A stretch of 9,209 bases of DNA from Clostridiales bacterium (GTDB lineage: Bacteria; Bacillota; Clostridia; Lachnospirales; WQUN01), in assembly GCA_031269415.1 (NCBI GenBank), contig JAISZF010000124.1, forward strand, positions 1 to 9,209, in the 5' to 3' direction. The stretch's first letter is position 1. The number at the start of each line of letters is the position of its first letter. Made by a program: the position numbers and the translations under genes. Positions 1 to 6,313 of the stretch are shown piece by piece. The notes beneath the pieces are model-generated. The model did not search any database, was not told the origin of the DNA, and was given only the letters and a program-made list of their open reading frames with translations.

Positions 1-1
1 G

Positions 2-139
2 GTCACCTATCTAAAATTAGTTCATGCTTCAGCTGTGCGTACTGTTCGTGATGTTTGCAAAAATCATGAGCTTTTGCTGTGCGACCATATCGTCCATGAA
101 TGCTATGACGTTGTAGGACGTAAATTTCCTCAGAAATGA
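2..139 (+). CDS. C-terminal 45 codons of an unidentified protein (5' end outside window)
   Basis: A frame open from the left edge reads 45 residues and stops at TGA 137-139. It begins VTYLKLVHASAVRTVRDVC and ends CYDVVGRKFPQK. The composition (mixed hydrophobic and charged, several Cys and His) looks like a real soluble protein rather than a shadow frame, and no competing frame is open across the stretch. I do not recognise the family. A transposase or other DNA-associated protein tail is conceivable, but no diagnostic motif is visible. The terminator hairpin at 217-277 lies about 80 bp downstream and would suit its 3' end. Confidence 0.45.
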   Translation, partial: VTYLKLVHASAVRTVRDVCKNHELLLCDHIVHECYDVVGRKFPQK

Positions 140-152
140 CTGAAACTGACGT

Positions 153-180
153 GTGAAAATTGTTGATACACCGCTATAAT
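153..180 (+). promoter_or_regulatory. Possible weak sigma-A-type promoter before the first hairpin
   Basis: A perfect TATAAT (175-180) is preceded at a 16-bp spacing by GTGAAA (153-158), which matches 4 of 6 bases of the -35 consensus. No ORF follows before the hairpin at 217-277, so a transcript from here would be short, about 90 nt. A chance match in AT-rich intergenic DNA is quite possible. Confidence 0.2.
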
Positions 181-216
181 CCGATACTCATACCTTTCGA
201 CTTGGCAGCGCTTCAG

Positions 217-277
217 CTATAAATCAAAAAATCGGCTCTTTGGATGTGATTCCGAAGCGCCGATTTTTTGATTTATG
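217..277 (+). terminator. Long symmetric (probably bidirectional) Rho-independent terminator
   Basis: An 18-bp perfect inverted repeat (arms 219-236 and 259-276) ends in an A-run on the left and six Ts on the right. The stem continues inward, after one mismatch, with CTTTGG pairing to CCGAAG (one G-T wobble), then an A-T pair and a short loop. The A-run/T-run symmetry means it could stop transcription from either direction. It separates the unidentified gene on the left from the sigma-factor operon on the right. It shares 44 of 52 bases with the hairpin that ends the sigma/anti-sigma operon at 2334-2385. Confidence 0.85.
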
Positions 278-294
278 ACTGACATCAACGCGCA

Positions 295-326
295 TGTCAC
301 AAACCTCCCCCCACATCCGTTATAAT
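295..326 (+). promoter_or_regulatory. Probable promoter of the sigma/anti-sigma operon, possibly ECF-type and autoregulated
   Basis: TATAAT (321-326), preceded by CCGT (317-320), lies 40 bp before the start codon. No good TTGACA-like box sits at 16-18 bp spacing: the best is about 3 of 6 matches. Instead, TGTCACAAAC (295-304) occupies the -35 area. An AAC-containing -35 element with a CGT-containing -10 element is the general form of ECF-sigma promoters, and ECF genes are commonly autoregulated. The location and -10 are visible directly. Assignment to ECF rather than housekeeping sigma is inference. Confidence 0.5.
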
Positions 327-366
327 AAGTGAAAACCGGTTTTCAAATACAAAGGGGTGATTCGCG

Positions 367-903
367 GTGGATGAATCAGAGTTGAGTTCCTCTTTCCCGG
401 GCGGCGGGGAGGAAGAACTGCAAGAGGCGATACGGCTTTACGGCCAAAAGATTCTGCGGTATTGCCATAATATTTTATGCGATTATTATGAGGCTCAGGA
501 CGCCGCGCAGATGACCTTCATAAAAGCCTATGAAAAACGGCGCTCGTTTACAGGCGGCACATCATTATCCTCTTGGCTGTACAGGATCGCTTATACCACA
601 TGCGTCGATATAACCCGGCGGAAAAAATTTCTGTTGTTCGGGCTTATCTATGACAAGCGTGAGGAAAACCGGCCTGATTTCATAAGAGAGGATTTGAAAG
701 CGGCTCTGCTTACGCTTTCGCCGAAGGATCGGGCTCTGATATTCAGCCGCGTGATAGACGAAAGGGACTACGCGGAACTTGAAAGCGTTTATCACGCTTC
801 CGCGTCCGCGCTGCGCAAACGTTATGAACGGGCAAGGAAAAAACTCGCGAGACGCTTAAACGGCGGCGGCGCGTGTTTTACGAGATTGGAGGAATCACAA
901 TGA
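367..903 (+). CDS. RNA polymerase sigma factor, ECF subfamily (sigma-70 family)
   Basis: This 178-aa protein has the two-domain ECF layout. Region 2 spans about residues 20-88, with the core-binding helix around AQDAAQMTFIKAY (44-56) and the -10-recognition helix around SLSSWLYRIAYTTCVDITRR (66-85). Region 4 spans about 108-165, with LSPKDRALIF and a helix-turn-helix ending in ALRKRYERARKKLARRL. There is no region 1 or 3, and the length is normal for the class. It would direct RNA polymerase to a small stress or envelope regulon while free of its anti-sigma partner. The start is GTG 367, chosen because AAAGGGGTGA (351-360) is a good ribosome site six bases upstream; no in-frame ATG is better placed. 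Its stop (TGA 901-903) overlaps the ATG of the next gene, indicating translational coupling. The exact ECF group is not assigned. Confidence 0.93.
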   Translation: MDESELSSSFPGGGEEELQEAIRLYGQKILRYCHNILCDYYEAQDAAQMTFIKAYEKRRSFTGGTSLSSWLYRIAYTTCVDITRRKKFLLFGLIYDKREENRPDFIREDLKAALLTLSPKDRALIFSRVIDERDYAELESVYHASASALRKRYERARKKLARRLNGGGACFTRLEESQ

Positions 904-2339
904 AATTAAACGAAGATGAAAAATTGATCCGCGATGCCTTAAAGAGCATATATACGCCGGAATATAATTTTTCTCTGGAGGGCCAACCTGAAAAACACAG
1001 TTTTCGCCTGAAAAAAGGCTTTGGCGCGGTATTGGCGGTTGGTTTAAGCGTCATTTTCGCGGCAGCCGTTGTCGCGGCGGTTACCAGCTTCGGCAGACTG
1101 ACGGACCTAATCGGAACGGAGAGCGCCGAGTTGCTTACGCCCGTTCAGCTCACCAGCGAAAAAGAAGGCATTAAGGTGGAGGTTGTGGCCGTCGCGAGGT
1201 ACGATAATATGATTCGGGCGTATGTCACCATCTCCGACACCGAGGGCAAGGGCCGCGTTACGGAAAATGTGAGATTCAATGATAAATACAGCCTCACGTC
1301 CTCGGGCGGAGTAAAAACTCCGTTCAGTTCCGAATTTGGCGATGCTCAAACTTACGGCTGCAGTATAGAGATAATTGACTATGATAAAGAAACCCAAACC
1401 GCAACTCTGCAAATCGAATCCACCACGAATAACGGATTTTTGGGCGATAACCTGGTTTTCAGCATCTCAGAATTATTCATTAACCAGCGGGATTACAGTG
1501 AACTCATTACGCCGGTAGATTACGGCGCGGCGGAAGAAACAATTTCAATCCCGTTCTATCATTATGACCCCGATTACGAAGGCGGCCATTATATATCCTC
1601 TTGGGGCGGGGCCGCCTCCAACGAGCCGGATGTGATTCTCGAAAAATACGCTAAAGACAATACCATAAGTTTCCTGAAGCCTATGAGGATTAACCGCCCT
1701 ATTCCAAACAGCCGGTATTCCGTGATATCGAATATGGGCATTGTTGACGGTCGCTGGCATATTCAGGTAGTCCGGGATCTGCGGGATGAAGAAGCTGAAA
1801 TGACCGCCATGGCACGCTTTAAGGCTCCCGATATGGAAACCCTCAATCCGTCAATGGTGTTTTCCATGTTTGCGGACGAGGCGATGAATCCTGTAAAAAT
1901 AGACGATTTTCCGTTTCAGTATAGGATCGAGGAGAGTATTTTCGATCTGGAACCGGAAACGCTCGCGCAATATCAGTTATACGTCCATTTTGAAACCTAT
2001 GACATAGTTGAAGGCGACTGGCGGGTCACTTTTCCTTCCGAGACGTATGACGGGGAAACTATAGAAAGAGAATGTGAGATGGACTTGGGCTATTCGGTTG
2101 TCTCTAAAATAACGATCAGCCCGTTAAGCTTGGTTCTTACAAGGACACGCGTGGAAAACCAAGGCGTTTCGCGATTCCCTGTTGTCGTTTTAGATACCGG
2201 TGAGGAAATGGTAGAGATCAGATCTTATACTTCTGGCGGCGGCGATGGAACATATGTCGATATGTTTGTTCTGGAGACTCCGGTGGATATTAACAGCATT
2301 GAGGCAATAATCATTGACGGGGTACGGCTGGAACTATAA
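900..2339 (+). CDS. Membrane-anchored anti-sigma factor of the DUF4179-like type
   Basis: The protein has 479 residues. An N-terminal cytoplasmic segment (about 1-38, MKLNEDEKLIRDAL...) precedes one hydrophobic helix (about 41-63, GFGAVLAVGLSVIFAAAVVA), leaving some 415 residues outside the membrane. The outer part begins with a segment resembling DUF4179 domains (LTSEKEGIKVEVVAVARYDN at about 93-112) and is rich in predicted beta strands. No zinc-binding HxxxCxxC anti-sigma motif is present. The start is ATG 900, 8 bases after GGAGG (887-891) and overlapping the sigma-factor stop as ATGA; a longer frame from TTG 873 lacks this support. The gene order and overlap strongly suggest that the N-terminus holds the upstream sigma factor at the membrane and the large outer domain senses an envelope signal. 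The ligand and release mechanism are unknown. The stop codon lies inside the left flank of the terminator. Confidence 0.85.
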   Translation: MKLNEDEKLIRDALKSIYTPEYNFSLEGQPEKHSFRLKKGFGAVLAVGLSVIFAAAVVAAVTSFGRLTDLIGTESAELLTPVQLTSEKEGIKVEVVAVARYDNMIRAYVTISDTEGKGRVTENVRFNDKYSLTSSGGVKTPFSSEFGDAQTYGCSIEIIDYDKETQTATLQIESTTNNGFLGDNLVFSISELFINQRDYSELITPVDYGAAEETISIPFYHYDPDYEGGHYISSWGGAASNEPDVILEKYAKDNTISFLKPMRINRPIPNSRYSVISNMGIVDGRWHIQVVRDLRDEEAEMTAMARFKAPDMETLNPSMVFSMFADEAMNPVKIDDFPFQYRIEESIFDLEPETLAQYQLYVHFETYDIVEGDWRVTFPSETYDGETIERECEMDLGYSVVSKITISPLSLVLTRTRVENQGVSRFPVVVLDTGEEMVEIRSYTSGGGDGTYVDMFVLETPVDINSIEAIIIDGVRLEL

Positions 2340-2385
2340 ATCAAAAAATCGGGGCTTCGGATACGATTCCAAAGCTCCGGTTTTT
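2334..2385 (+). terminator. Rho-independent terminator of the sigma/anti-sigma operon; second copy of the 217-277 element
   Basis: The stem pairs 2350-2361 with 2368-2379 (one C-A mismatch, one G-T wobble), closes on a six-base loop, extends outward through an A-run against a T-run, and ends in TTTTT (2381-2385). The anti-sigma stop TAA (2337-2339) is embedded in its left flank. It aligns without gaps to 217-268 with 44 of 52 identities, including 19 identical bases at the start (CTATAAATCAAAAAATCGG). Confidence 0.85.
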
Positions 2386-2460
2386 ACTCTTGCGGAGGCG
2401 CTGAAAGATAAAAGCAGTCTCCGCTAATTCTTTACGCCAACGTCCTTACCTCCGGCGATT

Positions 2461-2727
2461 TCAACACACCCTGCGGCCAAAACTGATATATTCATAAGAC
2501 CAGTTTGCCCTTTCTGTCAGCCAGGAATCATTTCCCCACCAATAGCCCTTTGTTCTGGTTACGCAGTGGAGCTGCCCGAAGGTGTTTATACGATTTCCGA
2601 AAAATACGAGATCTATTTTATGTTTGCCGTCTTCCAGCCCGTTTACGCCAAGTTTGTAAGGGGAATGTTTCGTATTCTTTCGACATGAAATACTAAAAAA
2701 GGGTATAGCAAACAGACCATCTGCCAA
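2461..2727 (-). pseudogene. Remnant resembling the C-terminal domain of a glycoside-hydrolase-like protein
   Basis: The minus-strand frame is 88 codons long from TTG 2727, with no convincing ribosome site. Its middle and end look like genuine protein: LGVNGLEDGKHKIDLVFFGN, then NRINTFGQLH, WWGNDSW and ANWSYEY. From memory, this spacing of N-x-FG-x-(L/V)-H, WxGxxxW and WSYEY followed by a short basic or proline tail resembles the C-terminal beta domain of large alpha-L-rhamnosidase/glycosidase-like proteins. The rest of such a protein, several hundred residues, is missing, so I read this as a decayed 3' fragment. The residues before about 20 do not look conserved and may be junction sequence. 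The family assignment is tentative and could be wrong; a small orphan gene is the alternative. Confidence 0.4.
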
Positions 2728-2740
2728 AATGGCTAGATGG
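2717..2740. other. Imperfect inverted repeat between two remnants
   Basis: CCATCT (2717-2722) pairs with AGATGG (2735-2740), and CCA (2724-2726) with TGG (2730-2732), around an AAA loop. It sits just beyond the 3' end of the IS110 transposase remnant and overlaps the start of the 2461-2727 remnant. The stem is short and lacks a clear T-run on either side, so a terminator role is doubtful. It could be the trace of an insertion target or a chance palindrome. Confidence 0.3.
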
Positions 2741-2756
2741 TAAAAATTGGAATATA

Positions 2757-3080
2757 TTAAGTTGGATTCTCTCCCCCGGCGGGAGTATACAGTTGATTTT
2801 TGTCCAGCAGTCCAAAAATCAGACGGATGAGTTTCCGTGATGTAAGCGCGAGTGCTCGTTTGTGTTTATGTGTGGTAGCTTCAGCATATTTTTTGCTATA
2901 AAAATCCTTATAATCGGGCAAATGGTTCTTAACGCTATTGGCGGCTTCCATCAGGTAATACCGTAAATAGGCATTGCCTTGCTTACTAAGGCGTTTATCG
3001 TCAGCTTTAAATTTGCCTGATTCATTAGGTGGCCAGATTATGCCGGCATACTTAGCCAGTGATTCGTGAGACTTAAAACG
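2757..3080 (-). pseudogene. 5'-truncated IS110-family transposase (C-terminal Tnp domain only)
   Basis: On the minus strand, an uninterrupted frame ending at TAA 2757-2759 carries the hallmark IS110/IS116/IS902 C-terminal region. In order it reads RFKSHESLAKYAGIIW, an SG-containing segment (NESGKF), RLSKQGNAYLRYYL, EAANSV, then HKRALALTSRKLIRLIFGLL and the terminal tail. This is about 107 residues of a protein normally near 400. The N-terminal RuvC-like DEDD domain and the helix-hairpin region are gone, and so is the non-coding end where active IS110 elements encode their bridge RNA, so it cannot be mobile on its own. AEIG in the same frame about 10 codons upstream (to 3122) suggests homology might reach further, with a small insertion. 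The boundary near 3080-3122 is uncertain. The domain identity is secure; the extent of decay is inferred. Confidence 0.85.
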
Positions 3081-3131
3081 TTTCTTTCTGGAAGAAACGG
3101 TATAACATGCTCCGATTTCCGCCCGGACGGC

Positions 3132-3203
3132 ATGGATCCAGACGAATGGGCTTTCGTATGGAAAATTGTCAGTGAATGCGAACTCGGGCGGATAACGAGT
3201 TAA
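3132..3203 (+). pseudogene. Possible 3' tail of a truncated plus-strand gene
   Basis: The frame reads MDPDEWAFVWKIVSECELGR followed by ITS and a stop at TAA 3201-3203. A Rho-independent terminator starts 11 bases later, as expected for a real gene end. No ribosome site precedes the ATG. The frame continues upstream only into sequence antisense to the IS110 remnant, so the 5' part of any gene would have been lost at the junction near 3100. The minus strand is also open here, in codon register with this frame, so one of the two must be a shadow. I do not recognise the sequence. Confidence 0.3.
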
Positions 3204-3213
3204 TAAGGTATAT

Positions 3214-3252
3214 AACCCTGAATGGCTGAATAGCCACTTTCAGGGTTTTTTA
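3214..3252 (+). terminator. Rho-independent terminator
   Basis: AACCCTGAA (3214-3222) pairs with TTCAGGGTT (3239-3247), and TGGCT (3223-3227) with AGCCA (3232-3236), around a GAAT loop with a 2-base bulge. A T-tract runs through 3245-3250. There is no matching A-run on the left, so it acts on plus-strand transcripts. It closes whatever gene once ended at 3203 and insulates the SLH operon from the remnant region. Confidence 0.85.
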
Positions 3253-3283
3253 TCGCTGATTCCACCCCATAAAACCCATATTT

Positions 3284-3303
3284 CATTTTCATGCATTTTC
3301 AGG
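3284..3303 (+). repeat. Tandem 10-bp direct repeat upstream of the SLH operon
   Basis: CATTTTCATG (3284-3293) is followed immediately by CATTTTCAGG (3294-3303), identical at 9 of 10 bases and spaced one helical turn apart. It lies just upstream of the likely -10 box and covers the -35 region. It could be an operator for an activator or repressor that binds one DNA face, or simply AT-rich chance. Confidence 0.3.
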
Positions 3304-3329
3304 ATGCTTTTGCCGATAATAACTATAAT
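3301..3329 (+). promoter_or_regulatory. Probable promoter region of the SLH-SLH-protease operon
   Basis: A perfect TATAAT lies at 3324-3329, about 20 bp before the ribosome site of the first operon gene; a second -10-like GATAAT lies at 3315-3320. At 17-bp spacing the hexamer is AGGATG, a poor -35, so the promoter may depend on an activator or another sigma factor. It does not carry the TGTCACAAAC element seen before the sigma-factor gene. Confidence 0.45.
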
Positions 3330-3349
3330 AGATTTCCCGGAGAGGTGCT

Positions 3350-6304
3350 ATGATTAAAAAACGACTGATCATCTTTATTCTATTATTAACGCTGATTCCC
3401 GTATACGCCTTTGCGGACACTGACGACTTCATATTCACCGATCCCGTCGCGAACACCTACGTAGGCCGGGCGGAGGCTTCCGACTTGATCGCGAACCTGG
3501 ACTTTGCGGACCTCACGGATAACTTCTGGGCAAAGGACGCCGTTGTGCGCAGCGGCGCGCTGAACCTGATAAAGGGTTACAGCGACACCTTCAACCCTGG
3601 CGATCCCGTCGCCAACGAGGAAGCCGTCGCGTATCTGCTGCGCGCGATGAATATGGAAGAGCTTTCTCAAGCCGCCGCGCTGCGGCTCCGGAATACGCTG
3701 CCGGCCAATACGCCAACCATGACGCTCTGGTCGCTGGGATATTTGAATCAGGCTCTGGATATCGGCCTGATAACGCAGAATCAGTTTAACGACGCTATAG
3801 CGCCGGATCAGACGCTGCTGGATCCATCGGTAAATTTCGTTCGAGGCGCTCCCGTAATGCGTGAACAGGTTGCGGACTGGATTCTGCGCGCCCTGCAGGG
3901 CGTTAACGCCGCTGTGTTTGAACTGGGCCGCGGTCAGCAGAGTATCTATCGCTTCACCGACTGGCGGGATATAAACCCGGACTGGATCAACGCCGTTGAA
4001 ATCATGGCGGAAGCCAAGATAATGAACGGGGACGAAAATAATCGTTTCCGTCCGAAAGCCTCGCTCACACGCGCTGAAATGGCTCAGATACTCAAGAACA
4101 TGGATAATCTGTACTATATCCTGATTGGGGTGGAGAAAAAAACCGGCACTGTCGGTGGCGTAAGTGATGCCCAGAACGTAACGACCGCCGTCGCCGGCCT
4201 CAACCGCGATATATATGTGCGCTCGGCCGACGGAAGGATCGATATCCTGCGGTACGGTCTAACACAGTCGTCCTCGCCGATGTCTGGCGATACAGACGCC
4301 GTGGTGCTTCGGAACGGCATTGTGGGGGGCCTGTCTTCGCTGCGGGAGGGAGACGAAATAGAGTATTTAGTTCGCGCCGGCGACCATACCGTGCTGTATG
4401 TTCAGGCAGTTAATTCCCTTTACCTGAGCATGAAAACGGCGCGCGGCGTCTTGCAATCCGTTGATCTGACAAACGGCACGATTACTATCCGCGACGCCGC
4501 CGATAAAACCTACGGGTATACAATGGCCGCGAATCTATACGGCACGGGTAACAGCGCCGCTTTTATCCGGTTCGCGGGGCAAAGAAGGAATCCGTCCGAA
4601 TTACCTGTAGGCAGCCGCGTCGAATTGTCGCTTAAGAATAACATCGTGGACGCCATAGAATTTCTTGGCGAACCCGAGTTAACTGAAGAAACGTTCGGCA
4701 TTGTGCTGGAGAATAATCCGGCTCTGGGGTATATCAGTATATTAAACGAGGATCGGGAAATCCTGAATAAGCGGTATATCTCAGGCAATGTGCTTACCGA
4801 GCGGAAAACCGATTATGATATGGTGGATGAGACCGGATATATAGATTCCGTGTTTAAAACCGCCGGCTTCGATCCGGTGGACGCGGGCGTTAATTCCGTC
4901 GCGGCGGGCGATATCGTGTCGTTCCGAACGGATCCCGCCGACGGTAATGTCTTAGCGGAGATTTACGCGTACGCGGATTACCGCGCGGTCTTCGGCAAAA
5001 TAAAGGAATTCCACCGAAGCGGCCCGACGGCGGATATGCTGATAGAATACGAGGACACTCAGACAGCGTGGTACTCCGTGCCGGACTCTATATACATCTC
5101 GAAATCCGGACTAGCCGCGGGCTTTACGGACATTAAGGCCGGCGACTGGGTTAAACTGCTGGTCTGCTCCGTAGTACCGCGGCCGGGCCGAATACTTGAA
5201 ACCGTGAAAGAGATGGATATTGAGGGCGGCGCGCGCTATATCAGCCGGATCGTCATGGGAAAACTTGGCGGTATCGACTCGGCGCAGAATACGCTGATTT
5301 TGAGGAACACACGTACAATGTCCAAGACCGGCTGGGTCAACGCCAAGCAGGTGGAACAATTCCTCCTTGCGGGAAACGATACGGAGTATTATTATGGTAA
5401 CAGGCGCGTTTCCGTTGACTACGCCGAAAGCCGCCTCAAGCGCGCGGAAGGCCAGGTTTACGCCGCTTTGGAGGATAATTTCGCCGGTGAGCGCGTCAGG
5501 AAAGTTACTTTCCGAAGCGGGCGCGACGAATTGCTGGATCCGGATGTTGTATTAGGAGCCGACGGCGGCGGGCGGTTTTATATATCCGGAAACCGCTCGT
5601 ATATACTCGCCGATCCCGGCGCTATCGTGCGCCGCTACGGACGGCTAACCGACGCGAGAAACATACTGCCCTCCGACTACGCCGTCGTTAACCTGAACGG
5701 CGCGGACACCGCGGCGGTGGTGGACATTATACCGCGTCCGGACACTTCCGGCGTAATAATAGCCAGAGGCCGCGTGTCGGCGGTTAACGAGGGGCGAAGC
5801 TTCAGGGTCGAGTCTATGTCTCTGCTTTACGGCGAGCGCTGGAGTTATACGCCCGTTAAGCGCCTCTTCGCCATTGACGGTGAAACGCTCTTCGTGAGCG
5901 AGGACGGCATAGATAATCCGCTTCGGGGATATACGGAGAATTCAGCGATAGACAGGGTGTTTAACATCGCCCTGGACGGCTCGCGCGCCGCCCGCGTGGT
6001 GGACGCGCCTTACTGCGTGAAATCTGTCCGAGGAATTATCTACCGGAACGAGGACGGAATCCTTTCGCTGCGCGACACCGCCTATTATGAAAATGATACG
6101 GGCAAATGGAGGCTTATCAGCAATAACAACGCGACGGCTGTCGTGGAGCTGCCGCCGAATACCATTATTGTCAAAGACAACGTATTGACGGAATGGCAAT
6201 CGTTGCTGCCGGGCGATTACGCGCGTGTATTAACTAACAGCCTGCCGGAGCGGATCGCGCCAGGCATGGAGATCACGGGCTATATCGTATTGGTTGAACG
6301 CTGA
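3350..6304 (+). CDS. Secreted SLH-domain protein with a long array of beta-rich modules
   Basis: This 984-aa protein has a clear signal peptide (KKRLIIFILLLTLIPVYAFA, residues 3-22). Three SLH-like repeats follow. Repeat 1 is at about 44-100 (YSDTFNPGDPVANEEAVAYL). Repeat 2 is a degenerate one at about 124-185. Repeat 3 is the most canonical, at about 201-251 (FTDWRDINPDWINAVEIMAE, then FRPKASLTRAEMAQIL). SLH repeats anchor proteins to secondary cell-wall polymers in Gram-positive envelopes. Residues 264-984 have no recognised enzyme motif. They consist of about seven beta-rich units that recur with a G-(I/V) opening strand, a central polar strand and a closing (A/P)GD-x-V strand (for example VAAGDIVSF, KAGDWVKLL, LLPGDYARV). 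ATG 3350 is preceded by GGAGAGG. It is the first gene of an operon, 9 bp before the next gene. It is likely a structural or adhesion component of the cell surface; substrate or partner unknown. Confidence 0.88.
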   Translation: MIKKRLIIFILLLTLIPVYAFADTDDFIFTDPVANTYVGRAEASDLIANLDFADLTDNFWAKDAVVRSGALNLIKGYSDTFNPGDPVANEEAVAYLLRAMNMEELSQAAALRLRNTLPANTPTMTLWSLGYLNQALDIGLITQNQFNDAIAPDQTLLDPSVNFVRGAPVMREQVADWILRALQGVNAAVFELGRGQQSIYRFTDWRDINPDWINAVEIMAEAKIMNGDENNRFRPKASLTRAEMAQILKNMDNLYYILIGVEKKTGTVGGVSDAQNVTTAVAGLNRDIYVRSADGRIDILRYGLTQSSSPMSGDTDAVVLRNGIVGGLSSLREGDEIEYLVRAGDHTVLYVQAVNSLYLSMKTARGVLQSVDLTNGTITIRDAADKTYGYTMAANLYGTGNSAAFIRFAGQRRNPSELPVGSRVELSLKNNIVDAIEFLGEPELTEETFGIVLENNPALGYISILNEDREILNKRYISGNVLTERKTDYDMVDETGYIDSVFKTAGFDPVDAGVNSVAAGDIVSFRTDPADGNVLAEIYAYADYRAVFGKIKEFHRSGPTADMLIEYEDTQTAWYSVPDSIYISKSGLAAGFTDIKAGDWVKLLVCSVVPRPGRILETVKEMDIEGGARYISRIVMGKLGGIDSAQNTLILRNTRTMSKTGWVNAKQVEQFLLAGNDTEYYYGNRRVSVDYAESRLKRAEGQVYAALEDNFAGERVRKVTFRSGRDELLDPDVVLGADGGGRFYISGNRSYILADPGAIVRRYGRLTDARNILPSDYAVVNLNGADTAAVVDIIPRPDTSGVIIARGRVSAVNEGRSFRVESMSLLYGERWSYTPVKRLFAIDGETLFVSEDGIDNPLRGYTENSAIDRVFNIALDGSRAARVVDAPYCVKSVRGIIYRNEDGILSLRDTAYYENDTGKWRLISNNNATAVVELPPNTIIVKDNVLTEWQSLLPGDYARVLTNSLPERIAPGMEITGYIVLVER

Positions 6305-6313
6305 GGACAACGG

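Noticed and set aside
163..180. TTGATA followed by TATAAT as a promoter
   Set aside because: The spacing is only 6 bp, far too short for a sigma-A promoter; the 16-bp-spaced GTGAAA alternative was kept at low confidence.
873..899. Longer anti-sigma start at TTG 873
   Set aside because: ATG 900 has a well-placed GGAGG and overlaps the sigma-factor stop; the extra nine residues would also overlap the sigma gene by 31 bp.
2505..2696. Plus-strand frame of 63 codons
   Set aside because: It is antisense to the 2461-2727 remnant, has no clear ribosome site, and its Arg/Cys-rich composition looks like a shadow.
2741..3110. Active IS110 element with bridge RNA
   Set aside because: Only the C-terminal part of the transposase remains. 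The N-terminal DEDD domain and the non-coding end that would carry the RNA are absent.
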